The notes under the pieces were generated by a model. It did no database searches and had not been told where the DNA came from. It saw only the letters and a list, made by a program, of their open reading frames with translations. A stretch of DNA of 42,331 nt from Sphingomonadales bacterium (lineage in GTDB: Bacteria > Pseudomonadota > Alphaproteobacteria > Sphingomonadales > Sphingomonadaceae). The number at the start of each line of letters is the position of its first letter. The stretch's first letter is position 1. The stretch spans positions 1-42,331 of the forward strand of contig JAIXUQ010000091.1 of NCBI GenBank assembly GCA_027483465.1, given 5' to 3'. Positions 1 to 7,962 of the stretch are shown piece after piece. The translations under genes were made by a program, and so were the position numbers.

Positions 1-4
1 AAGG

Positions 5-78
5 TGGAGGCCCGAGCCGGAATCGAACCGGCGTGCACGGATTTGCAGTCCGCTGCGTCACCACTCCGCCATCGGGCC
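5..78 (-). tRNA. tRNA-Cys (anticodon GCA)
   Basis: Read on the minus strand, the sequence folds as a complete tRNA. The acceptor stem GGCCCGA (78-72) pairs with TCGGGCC (15-9), followed by discriminator T and an encoded CCA (7-5). The anticodon loop reads CTGCAAA, giving GCA for cysteine, and the T-arm carries GGTTCGATTCC. The 74-nt length includes the CCA. A promoter-like pair lies just upstream on the same strand. The gene is divergent from the methyltransferase gene at 199. Confidence 0.95.
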
Positions 79-96
79 TCGGAGCATGGGAGGGTG

Positions 97-125
97 CCAC
101 TAGCAGGGCGGGCCAACCGGGGCAA
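97..125 (-). promoter_or_regulatory. putative promoter of tRNA-Cys
   Basis: On the minus strand TTGCCC (125-120) is separated by exactly 17 bp from TAGTGG (102-97), which ends 18 bp upstream of the mature tRNA 5' end. The arrangement matches other TTGC / TAG pairs in this window (radA, atpH). Positions are seen in the sequence; promoter function is inferred. Confidence 0.45.
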
Positions 126-198
126 TGGCCAACACGGCGGCTGCCGCAGCGCAACATGGCCATTGCGCGACAAGCCGCCGCAGGGCAAAGACAGGGCC

Positions 199-840
199 AT
201 GATCAGAACCGCGCCGCTCACCCCCCGCCAGACGATGGTGGACAGCCAGTTGAAGACCGTGGGTGTCACCGATGCCGCCGTGCTTACGGCCTTCGCCGAA
301 CTGCCGCGGGAAGCCTATCTGCCCCCGGCATTGGCCACGCTGGCCTATGCCGATGCCGCGCACCAGGTTGCCCCCGGCCGGCGGCTGCTGCCGCCGCTGG
401 TGCTGGCCCTGCTGTTGCAGCATGCGGCAGTGCAGCCGGGTGAGCGGGCGCTGGTGGTGGGCAGTGCCACCGGGCTTTCGGCGGCGCTGCTGGCGCGGCT
501 GGGCGCCAGGGTGACGGCGCTGGAAAGTGATGCCGCGTTGATCGCCATGGCCGAAGCCGCCGGCGTGGCGAGTGTGGCCGGCCCGCTGGCTGAAGGCTGG
601 GCCGCCAATGCCCCGTATGACGTGATCCTGTTTGAAGGCGCCATCGGGGCGGTTCCGCCGGCGATCGCCGCGCAGCTGGCGCCCGGTGGCCGCATCGCCG
701 CCGTGCTGCGCGAGGCCGGGGTGGGCCGCGCCGTGGTCGGCCCGTTGCGCGCCGATGGCACCCCGGCGGCGCTGCCGTTTCTGGACGTGTCAGCCCCCGA
801 TCTGCCAGGCTTTGCCGCTAGCCGTGCCTTTGCCTTCTGA
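199..840 (+). CDS. protein-L-isoaspartate O-methyltransferase family protein
   Basis: A 213-residue cytoplasmic SAM-dependent methyltransferase of the PCMT family, which in its classical form repairs isoaspartyl residues. The N-terminus carries the family start RQTMVDSQL, and a glycine-rich SAM-binding loop (VVGSATGLSAALL) sits near residues 84-96, followed by an acidic residue in VTALESD. The sequence upstream of ATG 199 is open in frame but runs through the tRNA, so this start is preferred. Several classical PCMT catalytic-pocket motifs are weak, as in the divergent alphaproteobacterial copies, so repair activity is not certain. It precedes popZ and valS on the same strand; many sphingomonads have a tolC gene between this gene and popZ, absent here. 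Confidence 0.8.
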   Translation: MIRTAPLTPRQTMVDSQLKTVGVTDAAVLTAFAELPREAYLPPALATLAYADAAHQVAPGRRLLPPLVLALLLQHAAVQPGERALVVGSATGLSAALLARLGARVTALESDAALIAMAEAAGVASVAGPLAEGWAANAPYDVILFEGAIGAVPPAIAAQLAPGGRIAAVLREAGVGRAVVGPLRADGTPAALPFLDVSAPDLPGFAASRAFAF

Positions 841-879
841 GGCTGGCGATTCGGCCGCTGATGCCGTAACACGTCGGTC

Positions 880-1179
880 ATGAGTGAGCCGCCCGGTTCC
901 ATCGATGCCATATTGGCCTCCATCCGCGCACGGGTGAACGGGGCCGAACCGGATGCCGCCGTGGCCGAACCGCCACCGCCGCCCGTGGCCGAGCACCCTG
1001 CCCCGCCACCGCTGGACCAGGTGATCCTTTCCCCCGCGGCCGGTGGCATCACGCTGGATGCGCTGATCCGCTCGCTGCTGGCCGATCAGATCAAGGCCTG
1101 GCTGGATGCCCATATGCCGGAAATCGTCGAGAAGCTGGCGCGCGAGGAAATCCGCCGGCTCACCGGCCGCCTGCCCTGA
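880..1179 (+). CDS. short PopZ / DUF2497 family polar organizing protein
   Basis: A 99-residue protein with the layout of PopZ, the alphaproteobacterial pole-organizing scaffold: an N-terminal helix (IDAILASIRARV, residues 8-19), an acidic and proline-rich linker (about 20-48) and a conserved C-terminal oligomerization region (IRSLLADQIKAWLDAHMPEI and KLAREEIRRL). In Caulobacter PopZ the N-terminal helix binds client proteins and the C-terminal helices assemble the scaffold; the Caulobacter protein is about 177 residues, so the linker here is much shorter. It lies between the methyltransferase gene (39 bp upstream) and valS, the usual neighbour of DUF2497 genes in Sphingomonadales. Family assignment is firm; polar localization is inferred. 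Confidence 0.8.
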   Translation: MSEPPGSIDAILASIRARVNGAEPDAAVAEPPPPPVAEHPAPPPLDQVILSPAAGGITLDALIRSLLADQIKAWLDAHMPEIVEKLAREEIRRLTGRLP

Positions 1180-1222
1180 TCGCGGCGCCACCACCACCGC
1201 GCTGATCATCGGGGAATGGGCT

Positions 1223-1250
1223 TTGCGCCGGCCGGCCCAGCGGCTATGCG
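1223..1250 (+). promoter_or_regulatory. putative promoter of valS
   Basis: TTGCGC (1223-1228) and TATGCG (1245-1250) are separated by 16 bp. The -10 box ends 6 nt before the valS ATG at 1257, which would place the transcription start at or next to the A of the start codon. No Shine-Dalgarno is seen between the box and the ATG. Inferred from sequence only. Confidence 0.3.
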
Positions 1251-1256
1251 GCGCGG

Positions 1257-3977
1257 ATGATCGACAAGATTTTTGATCCGGCCAGTTTCGAGCAGCGCTG
1301 GTATGCGCATTGGGAAACGAGCGGCGCCTTTCGCCCGGCGCGCCCGCAGGCGCAGCCCTTCACCATCGTCATCCCGCCGCCCAACGTCACCGGCTCCCTG
1401 CACATCGGCCACGCGCTCGACAACACGTTGCAGGATGTGCTGATCCGCTGGCACCGGCTGAACGGGCGCGATGCGCGCTGGGTGGTGGGCACCGATCATG
1501 CCGGCATCGCCACACAGATGGTGGTGGAACGCCGCCTGGCCGAAGCGCAAGCGCCCAGCCGCACCGCCATGGGCCGCGAAGCGTTCGAAGCCAAAGTGTG
1601 GGAATGGAAGGCCGAAAGCGGCGGCACCATCACCCGCCAGTTGCGCCGGCTGGGTGCCAGCTGTGACTGGCAAAACGAACGCTTCACCATGGATGAGGGC
1701 TTCAACCGCGCCGTCATCAAGGTGTTCGTCGAGCTGTACAACCAGAAGCTGCTCTATCGCGACAAACGGCTGGTGAACTGGGACCCGAAGCTGAAGACCG
1801 CCATTTCCGATCTGGAAGTGGAAACCCGCGAGGTGGCCGGCAGTTTCACCCACATCCGCTATCCGCTGGCCGATGGTTCGGGCCATGTGATCGTGGCCAC
1901 CACGCGCCCCGAAACCATGCTGGGCGATACCTGCGTGGCGGTGCATCCGGAGGATGCGCGCTACACCGCCATGGTGGGCAAGATGATCGCTCACCCGATC
2001 ACCGGGCGGCAGATCCCGATCATCGCCGATGAATGGGCCGATCCCGAATTGGGCAGCGGCGCGGTGAAGATCACGCCGGCGCATGATTTCAACGATTGGG
2101 CCGTGTTTGAACGGCACCGGCACATCGGCTGGATCAACATCCTGGATGCCGAGGCGCGCATCTGCGCCGCAGATGGCGTGCCGGCGGATTATGTCGGCCT
2201 CAGCCGCGAGGATGCGCGCAAGAAGGTTGTGGCCGATCTCGACTCCCTCGGCCTCATCGAGCGCATCGAGCAGAAGACCATCCAGATGCCCTTTGGTGAC
2301 CGTTCGGGCGTGGTGATCGAGCCGTGGCTGACCGATCAATGGTATGTGAACGCCGGCGAGTTGGCAAAGCAGGCGCTGGCTGCCGTGCAGGATGGCCGCA
2401 CCCAGTTCGTGCCAAAGACCTGGGAGAAGACCTATTTCAACTGGATGGAGAATATCCAGCCCTGGTGCGTGAGCCGGCAATTGTGGTGGGGGCACCGGAT
2501 TCCGGCCTGGTATGCCGCCGATGGCCGCGTGTTCGTGGCGGAGACCGAGGCCGAGGCGCAGGCCGAGGCCGGCGATGTGCCGCTGACCCGCGACGAGGAC
2601 GTGCTCGACACCTGGTTCTCGTCCGCCCTCTGGCCGTTCGGCACGCTGGGCTGGCCGGATGCCACGCCCGATCTGGCCCGCCATTATCCCGGCGACGTGC
2701 TGGTCACGGGCTTTGACATCATCTTCTTCTGGGTGGCCCGCATGATGATGCAGGGGCTGCATTTCATGGACGAGGTGCCGTTCCGCACTGTCTACTGCCA
2801 TGGCCTGGTGCGCGACGCCAAGGGCCAGAAGATGAGCAAATCCAAGGGGAACACCGTCGATCCCCTGGGCCTCATCGACAAATATGGCGCCGACGCGCTG
2901 CGCTTCACATTGACCGCGATGGAAACGCAGGGGCGTGACATCAAGCTGAACGAGAGCCGCATCGAAGGCTATCGCAACTTTGCCACCAAGCTGTGGAACG
3001 CCGCGCGCTTCTGCCAGGCCAATGGCATCGAGGGCAGCACATCGCCGCTGCCGCCCGCCGCCGGCCAGGCGGTGAACCGCTGGATCATCGGCGAGGTGAA
3101 GGCGACCGCGCGCGCGCTGGAGCAGGCGATCGCCGATTATCGCTTTGATGCCTATGCCGATGCCATCTACCGGCTGGTGTGGAACCGGTTCTGCGACTGG
3201 TATCTGGAACTGATCAAGCCGCTGCTTGGCGCCAAGGAAAATGATGGGGGCGCCGATGCCGCCGTGGCCGCCGAAACCCGCGCCGTGGCCGGCTGGGCGC
3301 TGGATCAGTTGCTGGTGATGCTGCACCCGGTGATGCCCTTCCTCACCGAGGAATTGTGGCACCAACTGGCCATCCGTGATGATCTGATCCTGGCGCAATG
3401 GGTGAACAGCGCGGCGCTGCCCGAAGATGCCGGGGCGAGTGCGGACATTGATTGGCTGATCGGCCTGATTTCCGAAGTGCGCTCGGCCAGAACCGAGCTC
3501 AATGTGCCAACATCAGCAAAACTGACCATGATATCCATTCAGGAGACTGATGAATTCTTCAATCGGTTTCATACATTCAAAGGCCAGATTTCTCGGCTTG
3601 CCGGTATAAGTCATTTCGGCTTCTCAAACAGGGGATGGGGAACGGCGATAAATGCATCAGGGGTAGAATTTGATGCAGGTGATATGGTTGCTGCTCGTGG
3701 CGGTCAATTTAATGGAGTAAGTATTCAGATCGTATACTCAGATACGACCTTTGCACTCCCACTTGACGGTGTGATCGACATTGCCGCCGAGAAGGCGCGG
3801 CTGGAAAAGGCGCTGGCGGCTGCCGCCAAGGAGCGGGACGCGCTGGCCGGGCGGCTGAACAACCCCGGCTTCACCGAAAAGGCCAAGCCCGAGGCGGTGG
3901 ACAAGGCGCGCGAGGACCATGCCGCCCGCAGCGCCGAAGCCGAACGACTGGCGGCGGCGCTGGCGCGGTTGGGCTAG
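1257..3977 (+). CDS. valS: valine--tRNA ligase
   Basis: Cytoplasmic class I aminoacyl-tRNA synthetase charging tRNA-Val; 906 residues, usual for the family. HIGH is at residues 49-52 and KMSKS at 525-529. The editing (CP1) domain lies between them, the anticodon-binding domain follows (about 620-745), and the C-terminus is the typical coiled coil (about 840-906, rich in A, E, K, R) ending in [11 protein letters not shown]. Oddity: residues about 745-838 (3488-3770) are encoded by DNA of sharply lower G+C with codons rare elsewhere here (ATA, GTA, GGA, TCA), while the frame stays open and flanking blocks ([23 protein letters not shown]) remain normal. This looks like a replaced or recombined segment. 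A short GGGCG/CGCCC hairpin follows the stop codon. Confidence 0.97.
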   Translation: MIDKIFDPASFEQRWYAHWETSGAFRPARPQAQPFTIVIPPPNVTGSLHIGHALDNTLQDVLIRWHRLNGRDARWVVGTDHAGIATQMVVERRLAEAQAPSRTAMGREAFEAKVWEWKAESGGTITRQLRRLGASCDWQNERFTMDEGFNRAVIKVFVELYNQKLLYRDKRLVNWDPKLKTAISDLEVETREVAGSFTHIRYPLADGSGHVIVATTRPETMLGDTCVAVHPEDARYTAMVGKMIAHPITGRQIPIIADEWADPELGSGAVKITPAHDFNDWAVFERHRHIGWINILDAEARICAADGVPADYVGLSREDARKKVVADLDSLGLIERIEQKTIQMPFGDRSGVVIEPWLTDQWYVNAGELAKQALAAVQDGRTQFVPKTWEKTYFNWMENIQPWCVSRQLWWGHRIPAWYAADGRVFVAETEAEAQAEAGDVPLTRDEDVLDTWFSSALWPFGTLGWPDATPDLARHYPGDVLVTGFDIIFFWVARMMMQGLHFMDEVPFRTVYCHGLVRDAKGQKMSKSKGNTVDPLGLIDKYGADALRFTLTAMETQGRDIKLNESRIEGYRNFATKLWNAARFCQANGIEGSTSPLPPAAGQAVNRWIIGEVKATARALEQAIADYRFDAYADAIYRLVWNRFCDWYLELIKPLLGAKENDGGADAAVAAETRAVAGWALDQLLVMLHPVMPFLTEELWHQLAIRDDLILAQWVNSAALPEDAGASADIDWLIGLISEVRSARTELNVPTSAKLTMISIQETDEFFNRFHTFKGQISRLAGISHFGFSNRGWGTAINASGVEFDAGDMVAARGGQFNGVSIQIVYSDTTFALPLDGVIDIAAEKARLEKALAAAAKERDALAGRLNNPGFTEKAKPEAVDKAREDHAARSAEAERLAAALARLG
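3488..3770 (+). other. low-G+C patch inside valS
   Basis: From about 3488 to 3770 the composition changes abruptly: positions 3541-3780 contain 110 G+C of 240 by hand count (46%), against roughly 65% or more in flanking valS. Codons used here include ATA (three), GTA (three), GGA (three), TCA (four), AGG and AAA. The reading frame is uninterrupted. The encoded residues (about 745-838) lie between the anticodon-binding domain and the C-terminal coiled coil, and this section appears some 20 residues longer than I expect for the family. Confidence 0.85.
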
Positions 3978-3992
3978 GGCGCGCACGCCCCC

Positions 3993-4020
3993 TTGGCCGG
4001 GCGGCGGAACCTGCTAGCCT
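3993..4020 (+). promoter_or_regulatory. putative promoter of serine hydrolase gene
   Basis: TTGGCC (3993-3998) and TAGCCT (4015-4020) with a 16-bp spacer, in the 70-bp gap after valS. The start codon is 27 nt downstream, leaving room for the GGGGGA ribosome-binding site at about 4036. It matches the TTGSMM / TAG pattern seen elsewhere in the window. Confidence 0.35.
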
Positions 4021-4047
4021 TCCCCGGTCAATTCGGGGGACCCTGCC

Positions 4048-5490
4048 ATGCTTCACCGCGCCATTGCCCTTGCCCTGCTGCTGGCCAGCCCGGCCGTGGC
4101 ACAGGCCCCGCCGCCGGCGGCCGCGCTGGCCGAAAATCCCGATGTGCAGGCCGCCACCCGCCTGTTCAGCGCCTGGATGAACGGGCAGATCGCCTATCGC
4201 GGCTTGCCCGGCGTGGCGGTGGGCGTGGTGCACGATCAACAATTGGTATGGGCGCAAGGCTTTGGCTATGCCGATCTGGCCAGCAAACGGCCGATGACGG
4301 CGGAGACCCGCTTTCGCATCGCGTCCAATTCCAAGCTGTTTGCCGCCATCGCCATCCTGCAACTGCGCGAAGCCGGCAAGCTGCGGCTGGATGATCCGGT
4401 CGTGAAGCATCTGCCCTGGTTCCGCATGCAGCCGGCCGGGCCAGATGATGGCCCGATCACCATCGAGCAACTTCTGTCCCATTCATCGGGGGTGCAGCGC
4501 GAGGCCGGTGACCATTGGGCCAGCTATGATTTTCCCACCGAAGCCCAGTTGAAGGCCCTGATGGCCGGGCGCCAGGCTGCCTTCCCGCCGCAGACGCGGT
4601 GGAAATATTCCAACCTGGCCTTTGGCATCGCCGGGCTGATCGTGGAGCAGGTAACGGGGCAGCGCTGGGCCGAATATGTCGCCGCCAACATCCTGAAACC
4701 GCTCAACCTGAACGCCACCAGCATCGACAAGCCCGATCCGGGCCTTGCCACCCCCTATGGCGTGCGCACCCCCGATGGCACCCGCCGCGTGCTGTCGTTC
4801 GTGGATGCGCGCGGCATGGCGGCGGCCACCGGCATGACCTCTACGGTCAATGATCTGGCGCGCTTCATTTCGGCCCAGTTCCGCCGCGCGCCCAAGGCCG
4901 GGGGCGACAATGTGCTTTCGGCCGGCAGCTGGCGCGAGGCGCTCAGGGTGCGCAGCGTGGACGAGAATTGGGAAAGCGGTTCGGGCCTGGGCTTTGACCA
5001 TGTCCGCGTGAAAGGCCGGACGTTTGTGGGCCATGGCGGCGGCTATCCCGGCAACACCACCATGACCCGCGTGCAGCTGGACGACAAGGTGGGCGTGATC
5101 GTGCTGACCAACACCAATGATTCGGGCCCCGGCGACATCGCCAACCAGCTGCTGGCCACGGTGGGCGAGGCCGTGGCCCGCGCCGCCCGGCCCAAGCCGG
5201 TGATGGCCTGGGATCCGGCCTGGGCGCGCTTTGCCGGGCGCTACCGGGGCGGCGATGATGGCGTCATGCAGGTGGTGCTGCTCAACCAGCAACTGGTGCT
5301 GCTGCCCGACAATGGCAGCGCCGCCGAAACCCGCACCGTGCTGGAGCCGCTGGGCGATGGCCGTTTCCGCCTGATGGCGCCGGGCGGCGGCAACAGCATC
5401 GGCGAAGTGGTGCGGTTCGAGGAACGGGACGGGATGGTCACCCGGATGTTCACCGGCGACACATGGAGCCGGCGCATCACGGATTGGTGA
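4048..5490 (+). CDS. secreted serine hydrolase, class C beta-lactamase family
   Basis: A 480-residue exported hydrolase of the penicillin-binding / class C beta-lactamase superfamily (COG1680). The N-terminus is a classical signal peptide with likely cleavage after AVAQA near residue 20. Active-site motifs are present in order: SxxK as S93-N-S-K96, the Tyr motif Y187-S-N189, and an HGG triad at 329-331 in place of KTG. The last hundred residues form a beta-rich C-terminal domain of the kind found in esterase/peptidase members. Relatives act as esterases, D-aminopeptidases or amidases, so the substrate cannot be read from sequence. It appears to be transcribed alone, with its own promoter-like boxes and a GGGGGA ribosome-binding site. 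Confidence 0.85.
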   Translation: MLHRAIALALLLASPAVAQAPPPAAALAENPDVQAATRLFSAWMNGQIAYRGLPGVAVGVVHDQQLVWAQGFGYADLASKRPMTAETRFRIASNSKLFAAIAILQLREAGKLRLDDPVVKHLPWFRMQPAGPDDGPITIEQLLSHSSGVQREAGDHWASYDFPTEAQLKALMAGRQAAFPPQTRWKYSNLAFGIAGLIVEQVTGQRWAEYVAANILKPLNLNATSIDKPDPGLATPYGVRTPDGTRRVLSFVDARGMAAATGMTSTVNDLARFISAQFRRAPKAGGDNVLSAGSWREALRVRSVDENWESGSGLGFDHVRVKGRTFVGHGGGYPGNTTMTRVQLDDKVGVIVLTNTNDSGPGDIANQLLATVGEAVARAARPKPVMAWDPAWARFAGRYRGGDDGVMQVVLLNQQLVLLPDNGSAAETRTVLEPLGDGRFRLMAPGGGNSIGEVVRFEERDGMVTRMFTGDTWSRRITDW

Positions 5491-5499
5491 CGCAGCCCC

Positions 5500-5528
5500 T
5501 TCCCTCACCCCGGCGAGGCGACTAGAAG
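5500..5528 (+). promoter_or_regulatory. possible promoter of the ccm group
   Basis: TAGAAG (5523-5528) lies 7 nt before the GTG start of ccmC, with TTCCCT (5500-5505) 17 bp upstream. The -35 is poor, but the same TTYCCC / TAGAA combination occurs before the gene at 35500. A weak GGCGGG could also act as ribosome-binding site. Low confidence. Confidence 0.25.
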
Positions 5529-5535
5529 GCGGGCC

Positions 5536-6264
5536 GTGCACCGTTATGCAAACCCGCTGCGATTCCTGAAAATCGCCCGCGTGGCGACGCCCATCGTCGC
5601 CCTGCTTGGTCTTGCGCTCACCGCCGCCGGGCTGTGGATCGGCCTGTTTGCCAGCCCGCCCGATTATCAGCAGGGCGAAAGCGTGCGCATCATGTATGTG
5701 CATGTGCCGGCGGCCTGGCTGGGCGCGGGCGGCTATCTTTCGCTGGCCATCGCATCGGCCACCGCGCTGATCTGGCGGCACCCGCTGGCCACGATCGCGG
5801 CGCGCGCCATCGCGCCGGCCGGTGCGGCCTTCACTGCCATCTGCCTGGTTTCCGGCGCGCTGTGGGGCAAGCCCACATGGGGCACCTATTGGGTGTGGGA
5901 TGCCCGCCTCACCTCGATGCTGGTGCTGCTGTTCCTCTATCTCGGCTATCTGGCGCTGGCCGCTTCCGAGGCCGAACGCGGCGGCGAGCAGCGCGGCGCT
6001 GCCATATTGGCGCTGGTGGGCGTGATCAACCTGCCGATCATCAAATATTCGGTGGAATGGTGGAACACGCTGCACCAGGGCAGTTCGATCTCGGTGGTCA
6101 ACGCCTCCTCCAAGATCGCGCCGGAACTACTCACGCCGCTGCTGCTCTCGGTCGCCGGGTTCAGCTTCCTGTTTGCCGCCATCGTGTTGATGCGGATGCG
6201 CGCCATGCTGGCCCAGCAGCGCATCGATGCGCGCAGCCGGCGGCTGGCAGAGGCTTTGGCATGA
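5536..6264 (+). CDS. ccmC: heme export/handling protein CcmC, cytochrome c maturation
   Basis: Inner-membrane protein of system I cytochrome c maturation; with CcmD it loads heme onto the chaperone CcmE at the periplasmic face. The 242 residues form six predicted membrane helices and include the tryptophan-rich WWD motif (WGTYWVWDARLTSML, around residue 115) plus the conserved WWNTLHQGSS segment (about 175). The start is GTG at 5536, giving the family-typical N-terminus MHRYANPLRFLKIARV. It is first of a group ccmC-ccmD-ccmE-bioY; ccmF, ccmG and ccmH do not follow here. Confidence 0.95.
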   Translation: MHRYANPLRFLKIARVATPIVALLGLALTAAGLWIGLFASPPDYQQGESVRIMYVHVPAAWLGAGGYLSLAIASATALIWRHPLATIAARAIAPAGAAFTAICLVSGALWGKPTWGTYWVWDARLTSMLVLLFLYLGYLALAASEAERGGEQRGAAILALVGVINLPIIKYSVEWWNTLHQGSSISVVNASSKIAPELLTPLLLSVAGFSFLFAAIVLMRMRAMLAQQRIDARSRRLAEALA

Positions 6265-6277
6265 GGATTGCGGCCTG

Positions 6278-6430
6278 ATGGACGGCGTCGTCTCCCGCCC
6301 CGATCTGTGGGCCAATTTCATCTGGCCAGCCTATGGCCTGACGCTTGTTGGCCTCATCGGGCTGCTGCTGTGGGCGTTTGTCTCGATGCGCGCGGCCGAG
6401 AAGAAGGCAGACGAGGTGAAGCGGCGATGA
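6278..6430 (+). CDS. ccmD: heme exporter protein CcmD
   Basis: A 50-residue, single-helix inner-membrane protein that stabilizes CcmC and CcmE in heme transfer. It has one hydrophobic segment (FIWPAYGLTLVGLIGLLLWAF) preceded by WANF and followed by a charged tail (RAAEKKADEVKRR), the standard CcmD layout. ATG 6278 is 13 nt after the ccmC stop; the stop codon overlaps the ccmE start as ATGA, implying translational coupling. Identification rests on position and topology, since CcmD sequences are poorly conserved. Confidence 0.88.
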   Translation: MDGVVSRPDLWANFIWPAYGLTLVGLIGLLLWAFVSMRAAEKKADEVKRR

Positions 6431-6861
6431 AGGCCAAACATCAACGCCTGTGGCTGGTGGTTGGCGCGCTTGGTGCCCTGGGCGGCGCCGGTGCGCTGGC
6501 CTTTTCCACGCTGGGCGAGAAGGCAACCTATTTCTATGCCCCGTCCGATCTGAAAAAGGGCCCGGCGCCCACCGCGGCCATCCGGCTGGGCGGCATGGTG
6601 GCAAAAGGCTCGATCCAGCGCGATGGCGCCACCGTGCGCTTCATCGTCACCGACATGGCGCAGACCGTGCCGGTCACCTACACCGGCATCTTGCCCGATC
6701 TGTTCCGCGAGGGGCAGGGCGTGATCGCCGAAGGCAAGATCGATCCGGCCACCGGCCAGTTCCGCGCCGAAACCATCCTGGCCAAGCATGACGAATCCTA
6801 TATGCCGCCCGAAGTGGCCGGGGCGATGAAGAAGACCGGCAGCGTTTCGGCCGGCCCTTGA
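6427..6861 (+). CDS. ccmE: heme chaperone CcmE
   Basis: Periplasmic, membrane-anchored heme chaperone that binds heme covalently and passes it to the cytochrome c ligase. The 144 residues show an N-terminal anchor (about 8-27), an OB-fold beta barrel (LGGMVAKGSI, VPVTYTGILPDLFREGQGVI) and the heme-attachment motif LAKHDESYMPPEV, with the heme-binding His at 121 and Tyr at 125. ATG 6427 overlaps the ccmD stop, and the ccmE TGA (6859-6861) shares its A with the next ATG, so the cistrons are coupled on both sides. Confidence 0.96.
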   Translation: MKAKHQRLWLVVGALGALGGAGALAFSTLGEKATYFYAPSDLKKGPAPTAAIRLGGMVAKGSIQRDGATVRFIVTDMAQTVPVTYTGILPDLFREGQGVIAEGKIDPATGQFRAETILAKHDESYMPPEVAGAMKKTGSVSAGP

Positions 6862-7349
6862 TGCGCCGCCCGCTGCCGCCGCTGATTGGCGGCGTGCTGG
6901 CCACCGCCGCCCTGTGCGCGGCGGCGCCGCTGGCGCTGCCGGTGGGGCCGGTGCCGGTCACCCTGCAATCATTGATCGTCTGTCTGGCCGGAGCGCTGGC
7001 CGGCGGCACCGGCGTGCTGGGCGTGCTGGGCTGGCTGGGGCTGGCGGCGGCGGGCTTGCCCGTGCTGGCCGGGATGAAGGGCGGGCTGGCGGTGATGGCC
7101 GGCAGCAGCGCGGGTTTCCTGATCGGCCTGCCGTTGGCCGCAGTGCTGGCCATGCGCTGGCAGCCATCAGGGGGTTGGCGGCCGACGCTGCTGCTGATGC
7201 TGGCCGCACACGGCCTGCTGCTGCTGATCGGCGGCAGCGTGATTGCCTGGCGCGGCGGCGATGCGGCGGCGCTGGCAATGCTGCTGCCGGGGGCGGGGGT
7301 GAAGGCGGTGGTGGCCAGCCTGATCCTGGGCTGGGCCGGCCGGCGCTAG
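6861..7349 (+). CDS. bioY: biotin transporter BioY
   Basis: A 162-residue integral membrane protein of the BioY family, the substrate-binding S component of ECF biotin transporters, able in some bacteria to import biotin without the energizing module. About six hydrophobic helices are visible, and the conserved block PVGPVPVTLQSLIVCLAGAL follows the first helix, with AAGLPVLAGMKGG after it. It begins by a one-base overlap with the ccmE stop (TGATG), so its translation is probably tied to the ccm genes. No BioMN energizing genes and no biotin-regulator site are seen nearby. This coupling to cytochrome c maturation is not functionally obvious. Confidence 0.88.
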   Translation: MRRPLPPLIGGVLATAALCAAAPLALPVGPVPVTLQSLIVCLAGALAGGTGVLGVLGWLGLAAAGLPVLAGMKGGLAVMAGSSAGFLIGLPLAAVLAMRWQPSGGWRPTLLLMLAAHGLLLLIGGSVIAWRGGDAAALAMLLPGAGVKAVVASLILGWAGRR

Positions 7350-7533
7350 AGCATTTTCCGACCAATCGGGATCGGCGGCACGGCGCGAAATTTGGTTCGT
7401 GGCAGGAGCGAGGCGGGCGCGATGGAGCCGCCATCGCAACCGACGAGCGACGCTGCCACGGGCCGAAGTCCGCCCGCCCCGCAGGGGTCGCCGGAACGGC
7501 GATGACGCTGATTCAGATTGCTCGGGAAGTGCG
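7350..7533. repeat. palindrome-rich intergenic element, possibly a dispersed repeat
   Basis: This 184-bp spacer between two convergent genes begins with AGCATTTTCC, a string reminiscent of alphaproteobacterial intergenic repeats. It contains a nested palindrome: outer arms CGTGGCAG (7398-7405) and CTGCCACG (7453-7460), inner arms GCGATGG (7419-7425) and CCATCGC (7431-7437). A third hairpin has TCGCCG (7488-7493) and CGGCGA (7497-7502). No T-run suggests a terminator. The dyads are seen directly; repeat status cannot be tested in one copy. Confidence 0.4.
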
Positions 7534-7962
7534 CTAGGCCTGGTCGTGGCTGGGCACCCGCATGGTCGCCCAGGCCTCGCCGATATCCTCCAGCACCAGA
7601 TCGATCACCTCCACCCGCGCGCGGATGGCGATGCCACCGGCGCAGGTGATCACCAACCAATCGCCATCCTGGGCCAGCGAGAGGATCGCCGTCACCGCTT
7701 CGGGCGCATCCGGCCAGCCGGCGCGCTGCACGGCCGCCACGGTTTCGATGCGCAGGGCGCAGCGGATGCGGCTGGGTGCCGCCGCCTCACGGCGATAGCG
7801 GTTGATGAGCAGCGCCAGCCGCCGCGCCTTGCGATCAAAGCCCACATCGGCCAGCCGCAGCGTGGCATCCTGCAGCAAGGCCGAAAATGTCTGGATATCG
7901 CCCTGTTCCTGGCCCAGCAGGGCAAGGCGACCTGGCCCGGGCGGTGATCCGGGTTCAGCCAT
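7534..7962 (-). CDS. DUF2948 family protein
   Basis: A 142-residue soluble protein of unknown function belonging to DUF2948, which in alphaproteobacteria is typically encoded directly after murA. Visible blocks are [23 protein letters not shown] at the N-terminus, a central [18 protein letters not shown] stretch and a C-terminal [23 protein letters not shown] 7962 overlaps the end of murA by 8 nt and gives the conserved N-terminus; longer in-frame starts would lie inside murA. It is the last gene of the operon that starts with the hydrolase at 12333. No function can be assigned. Confidence 0.8.
   Translation of the reverse strand: MAEPGSPPGPGRLALLGQEQGDIQTFSALLQDATLRLADVGFDRKARRLALLINRYRREAAAPSRIRCALRIETVAAVQRAGWPDAPEAVTAILSLAQDGDWLVITCAGGIAIRARVEVIDLVLEDIGEAWATMRVPSHDQA

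Noticed and set aside
4-198. Longer N-terminus for the methyltransferase
   Set aside because: It would translate through the tRNA-Cys gene; ATG 199 matches the family start.
1206-3398. 730-codon open frame antisense to valS
   Set aside because: Composition is histidine/glycine/proline/alanine-rich with no family motif; it mirrors the codon bias of valS, a usual artefact at high G+C.
4483-6075. 530-codon open frame antisense to the hydrolase and ccmC
   Set aside because: It covers two genes with clear active-site and family motifs on the other strand and shows only shadow-type composition.
7346-7660. 104-codon open frame in the spacer after bioY (minus)
   Set aside because: It overlaps the DUF2948 gene and lies over palindromes; no start signal or family resemblance.
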